This document shows, piece by piece, positions 61,343-64,000 of a stretch of 64,000 nucleotides of DNA. The notes under the pieces were generated by a model. It was given only the letters and a program-made list of their open reading frames with translations. It searched no databases and was not told the origin of the DNA. The position numbers and the translations under genes were made by a program. Source of the DNA: Ectopseudomonas chengduensis (GTDB lineage Bacteria; Pseudomonadota; Gammaproteobacteria; Pseudomonadales; Pseudomonadaceae); contig NZ_JACFYZ010000010.1 in the NCBI RefSeq assembly GCF_015712065.1, forward strand, positions 62,001-126,000, read 5' to 3'. Within the stretch, counting starts at the first letter, position 1, and each line of letters begins with the position of its first letter.

Positions 61343-61988
61343 GGCTCTTCTCTTGTTTTTGTAATGAGTGGAGTCATGATCATAAGTACTTCAGGCGGGC
61401 GACCACTTGCTGCTGAGCGCACTCTCTTTTGTCATACCTGAAGCTTCTTGCTCTCTGGAAGATGGCCCACCCAGACGAAACTCCTCCAGCGGAAAGCGAT
61501 GAGAAAATCTCTCAGGCTGTCCAAGTCAGAATAAAAGACCTCAATGACGCTATGGCTTACATCTCTTTCCGAGAGAGCGTTATTAGCGAGCGAGTCACCT
61601 AACAACACCTACACTCAGCGTGATAGCCAGACAGACAACATAGCGCTTAAACGTTTCAAGCCAGTAGGACTACAAGCAAAGCACTCAATGACGGGCTCGA
61701 GGCCGATTCAATCTCGGCACAACCACCCTAAGCCAGCAACCAGCACTACATGCTACAAGAAGTCAAAACCGGGTACAAAACCGGGTACAAAGAATAACGA
61801 AAACAACCAGAATGCCTAAGCTCAAACGCTCAAGCATCAGACTTACCGCATAACGTGTAAGTCAAAAAATTGTCTTTCCCGCACGTCAACTCTATGTTTC
61901 AAATGCATTAGCCCTGAAACCCGCACGCCACTTGAGTATGCACGCATAGCACAATTCTATAGGTATTGCAACACATTCCTTTAGGGCT
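61343..61988. other. Gene-free interval between etfA and the permease gene
   Basis: About 650 bp, AT-rich towards etfA. It has a tandem repeat of AAAACCGGGTAC around 61765-61788 and a 7-bp hairpin GACTTAC...GTAAGTC at 61840-61863. No coding frame has protein character. It probably carries the permease promoter. Confidence 0.5.
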
Positions 61989-62933
61989 TTAGATCACTTG
62001 CTGCAACTGCGGCACGACCTCGAACAAGTCACCCACTAGACCGTAATCCGCCACCTGAAAAATCGGCGCCTCTTCGTCCTTGTTGATTGCCACGATGACC
62101 TTGGAGTCTTTCATCCCGGCCAGGTGCTGGATGGCACCGCTGATGCCGACGGCGATGTACAGCTGCGGCGCGACGATCTTGCCGGTCTGGCCAACCTGCA
62201 TGTCGTTGGGCACGAAACCGGCGTCGACCGCAGCGCGCGAAGCACCGACGGCGGCGCCGAGCTTGTCGGCCAGGGCATACAGGTGCTTGAAGTTGTCGCC
62301 GTTCTGCATGCCGCGACCGCCGGAGACGACGATCTTGGCCGCGGTCAGTTCCGGACGATCGGACTTGGCCAGCGCCTCAAAGACGAAGGCCGAGATGCCG
62401 GCGTCGCCGCCAACGGCCACGGCTTCCACGACAGCACTGCCGCCTTCGCCGGCCACCGGATCGAAACCGGTGGCACGCACGGTGATCACCTTCACCGCCG
62501 CCGAAGACTGCACGGTGGCGATGGCGTTACCGGCGTAGATCGGCCGCTTGAAAGTGTCGGCGCTTTCCACGGCGATGATTTCGGAGATCTGGTCGACGTC
62601 CAGCTGGGCGGCGACGCGCGGCAGGATGTTCTTGCCGTTGCTGGTGGCGGCGGCGAGGATGTGGCTGTAACCCTTGCCCCCTGCTTCTTGAACAAGAGCA
62701 GCTACCAGCGGCGCAACGTTTTCCGGCAGCTGATGGGCGAAGGCGGCGTTGTCGGCCACCAGCACCTTGGCCACGCCGGCGAGCTTGGCAGCCGCTTCGG
62801 CGGCGGCGCCACAGGCGGCACCGGCAACCAGGAGGTGGATGTCGCCACCGATCTTCTGCGCAGCGGCCACGGTGTTGAGAGTGGCCGGCGCCAGGGCGGC
62901 ATTGGTGTGTTCAGCGATAACCAGGATAGTCAT
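61989..62933 (-). CDS. etfA: Electron transfer flavoprotein alpha subunit
   Basis: 314 residues. The N-terminal ETF domain (MTILVIAEHTNAALAPATLN) is followed by the FAD-binding C-terminal domain with VVSGGRGMQNGDNFKHLYALADKLGAAVGASRAAVDAGFVPND and GQTGKIVAPQLYIAVGISGAIQH. EtfAB takes electrons from acyl-CoA and other flavin dehydrogenases and hands them to ETF-ubiquinone oxidoreductase. The ATG follows the etfB stop directly (TAA ATG), so the subunits are coupled. Confidence 0.96.
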   Translation of the reverse strand: MTILVIAEHTNAALAPATLNTVAAAQKIGGDIHLLVAGAACGAAAEAAAKLAGVAKVLVADNAAFAHQLPENVAPLVAALVQEAGGKGYSHILAAATSNGKNILPRVAAQLDVDQISEIIAVESADTFKRPIYAGNAIATVQSSAAVKVITVRATGFDPVAGEGGSAVVEAVAVGGDAGISAFVFEALAKSDRPELTAAKIVVSGGRGMQNGDNFKHLYALADKLGAAVGASRAAVDAGFVPNDMQVGQTGKIVAPQLYIAVGISGAIQHLAGMKDSKVIVAINKDEEAPIFQVADYGLVGDLFEVVPQLQQVI

Positions 62934-63698
62934 TTAGATTACCTTCGCCTCGTTCTTCAGTTTCTCGACCAGTTCCGCCACCGACTTGACCTTGATGCCG
63001 GCCTGGCGGGCAGCCGGCGCTTCGACTTTCAGGGTCTTCACGGTGGACGCGGTGGCAACGCCCAGGGCGTCCGGGGTGAGCACCTCCAGCGGCTTCTTCT
63101 TGGCCTTCATGATGTTCGGCAAGGAGGCGTAGCGCGGCTCGTTCAGACGCAGGTCGGTGGTGACGATCGCCGGCAGGTTCAACGCCACGGTCTGCAGGCC
63201 GCCGTCGATCTCGCGGGTCACGTTGACCTTGTCGCCCGCCACTTCGACCTTGGAGGCGAAGGTGCCTTGGCCGAAGCCGGTCAGCGCGCCGAGCATCTGG
63301 CCGGTCTGGTTGTTGTCGCTGTCGATGGCCTGCTTGCCGAGGATCACCAGCTGCGGCTGCTCCTTGTCGACCACGGCCTTGAGCAGCTTGGCCACGGCCA
63401 GGGAGTTCAGCTCGTCAGCACCCTCTTCCTTGACAGCCTCGACCAGGATGGCGCGGTCGGCACCGAGGGCCAAAGCAGTACGCAGCTGCTCTTGCGCCGC
63501 CGTCGGGCCGATCGACACCACGACGATTTCACTGGCAACGCCCTTCTCTTTCAGGCGTACGGCTTCTTCCACGGCGATTTCGCAGAAGGGGTTCATCGAC
63601 ATCTTAACGTTGGCGAGATCGACGCCGCTGTTGTCCGCCTTGACGCGAACCTTGACGTTGTAATCGACCACACGCTTGATCGCTACGAGGACTTTCAT
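62934..63698 (-). CDS. etfB: Electron transfer flavoprotein beta subunit
   Basis: 254 residues with MKVLVAIKRVVDYNVKVRV, VKMSMNPFCEIAVEEAVRLKEKG, and ILGKQAIDSDNNQTGQMLGALTGFGQGTFA, the AMP/FAD contact region. The C-terminal recognition loop region (KAKKKPLEVLTPDALG) is present. It forms the heterodimer with EtfA. A terminator separates it from the upstream CoA-transferase gene, so it has its own promoter within 63699-63754. Confidence 0.96.
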   Translation of the reverse strand: MKVLVAIKRVVDYNVKVRVKADNSGVDLANVKMSMNPFCEIAVEEAVRLKEKGVASEIVVVSIGPTAAQEQLRTALALGADRAILVEAVKEEGADELNSLAVAKLLKAVVDKEQPQLVILGKQAIDSDNNQTGQMLGALTGFGQGTFASKVEVAGDKVNVTREIDGGLQTVALNLPAIVTTDLRLNEPRYASLPNIMKAKKKPLEVLTPDALGVATASTVKTLKVEAPAARQAGIKVKSVAELVEKLKNEAKVI

Positions 63699-63713
63699 AA
63701 AGGCTCCATGGGA

Positions 63714-63746
63714 AAAATTGCCCCGGCAAGCTGGCTGGCCGGGGCA
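63714..63746 (-). terminator. Intrinsic terminator after the CoA-transferase gene
   Basis: On the minus strand TGCCCCGGC and GCCGGGGCA form a 9-bp stem (10-nt loop) followed by ATTTTTCCC. It is 8 bp beyond the stop of the CoA-transferase gene. Confidence 0.88.
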
Positions 63747-63754
63747 TGGCAGGT

Positions 63755-64000
63755 TCAGCGTTCACCAAGCTGTTCGATGATGCCTTGTGCCTTCAACTCG
63801 GCCAGGCGCTCATCATCGAGACCCAACTGGCGCTTGAGCACCTCATCGGTATGCTCACCCAGCATCGGCGCGGGGCGCAGGTACTCGACCGGTGTGCGAG
63901 ACAACTTGATCGGACTGCCGACCGTGACGAAGTCGGCTTTCAAGGGATGGGGAATGTTGACCAGCATGTTGCGCGCCAGTATCTGTGGTTCGTCCAGCGC
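63755..64000 (-). CDS. Family III CoA-transferase (CaiB/BaiF), C-terminal part (partial)
   Basis: The frame enters from the right edge and gives about 81 residues, including LDEPQILARNMLVNIPHP, then VTVGSPIKLSRTP, RPAPMLGEHTDEVL and a short tail ending IEQLGER. The APxLGEHTDEVL end is the CaiB/BaiF signature. These enzymes transfer CoA between carboxylates. The remainder lies outside the window. Glutaryl-CoA metabolism is a tempting link to glaH but is not shown by the sequence. Confidence 0.88.
   Translation of the reverse strand, partial: ALDEPQILARNMLVNIPHPLKADFVTVGSPIKLSRTPVEYLRPAPMLGEHTDEVLKRQLGLDDERLAELKAQGIIEQLGER

Noticed and set aside
61840..61863. GACTTAC...GTAAGTC hairpin containing CGCATAAC considered as a second dif/att site
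   Set aside because: Only a few bases match dif, the XerD arm is absent, and the symmetry is that of a simple hairpin.
1..64000. tRNA, rRNA genes or a plasmid replication origin
   Set aside because: No tRNA cloverleaf with a T-loop GGTTCGA context, rRNA stretch or replication initiator gene was recognised while reading; absence by eye is not proof.

Overview
The window looks like chromosomal DNA of a Pseudomonas-type gammaproteobacterium (Pseudomonas sensu lato). The gene families (OprD porin, MocR, DUF2790, imuA-imuB-dnaE2, nahR/nahG, GlaH/LhgO, EtfBA) are typical of that group, most genes are GC-rich, and a LexA box of the CTGT-N8-ACAG type is present. The region is strongly mosaic: transposon, intron, recombinase and gene-scar segments alternate with catabolic operons.

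Layout. (1) 1-4116: a type II NADH dehydrogenase-like gene, a divergent MocR regulator, and the 3' part of an oprD-type porin gene. (2) 4117-23210: a 19.1-kb Tn3-family transposon of the Tn4651/Tn4652 type. It has 46-bp inverted repeats, tnpT and tnpS diverging from a putative resolution site, and tnpA-tnpC at the other end. Its cargo is a DUF5131/TcmP gene pair, an ACR3-like remnant, and a large envelope module. That module holds a ColRS-like two-component system, a WarA-like methyltransferase, an InaA/WarB-like kinase, DgkA, two LTA-synthase-type transferases, a PAP2 phosphatase and a dual-specificity phosphatase. Two nearly identical ColR-type boxes lie in front of the two arms of the module. 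(3) 23211-26675: dnaE2 cut off by the transposon, then imuB, imuA and a LexA box. (4) 27105-30140: a dif-like XerCD site followed by a catalytically degenerate and an apparently intact tyrosine recombinase.

(5) 30560-41283: an IS1182-type remnant, an aromatic-acid transporter, nahG and nahR, a DUF2790 protein, a LysR regulator facing a HlyD/DUF2955 efflux pair, nahF, a scar of a second nahG, and a chemoreceptor. Together NahF and NahG would convert salicylaldehyde to salicylate to catechol. (6) 41301-44403: livF-livG-livM without livH or livK, ending at a hexanucleotide repeat, then a umuC/rulB scar. (7) 44805-51175: gabD, a class III aminotransferase, lhgO and glaH, divergent from a CsiR-like regulator across a perfect 14-bp inverted repeat. 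This is a glutarate / L-2-hydroxyglutarate route. (8) 51553-61342: an AraC regulator, hyuA, hyuB, a group II intron inserted just after a porin terminator, the porin, and an NCS1 permease; this is probably an uptake and hydrolysis unit for a cyclic amide. (9) 61989-64000: etfA, etfB and the end of a family III CoA-transferase gene.

The most unusual points are the dif-adjacent dead/active recombinase pair, the mobile copy of a ColRS regulon with its own ColR-type boxes, the TcmP pair as transposon cargo, and a transposon whose two flanks belong to different broken genes with no target duplication. The last point indicates a rearrangement at this site.
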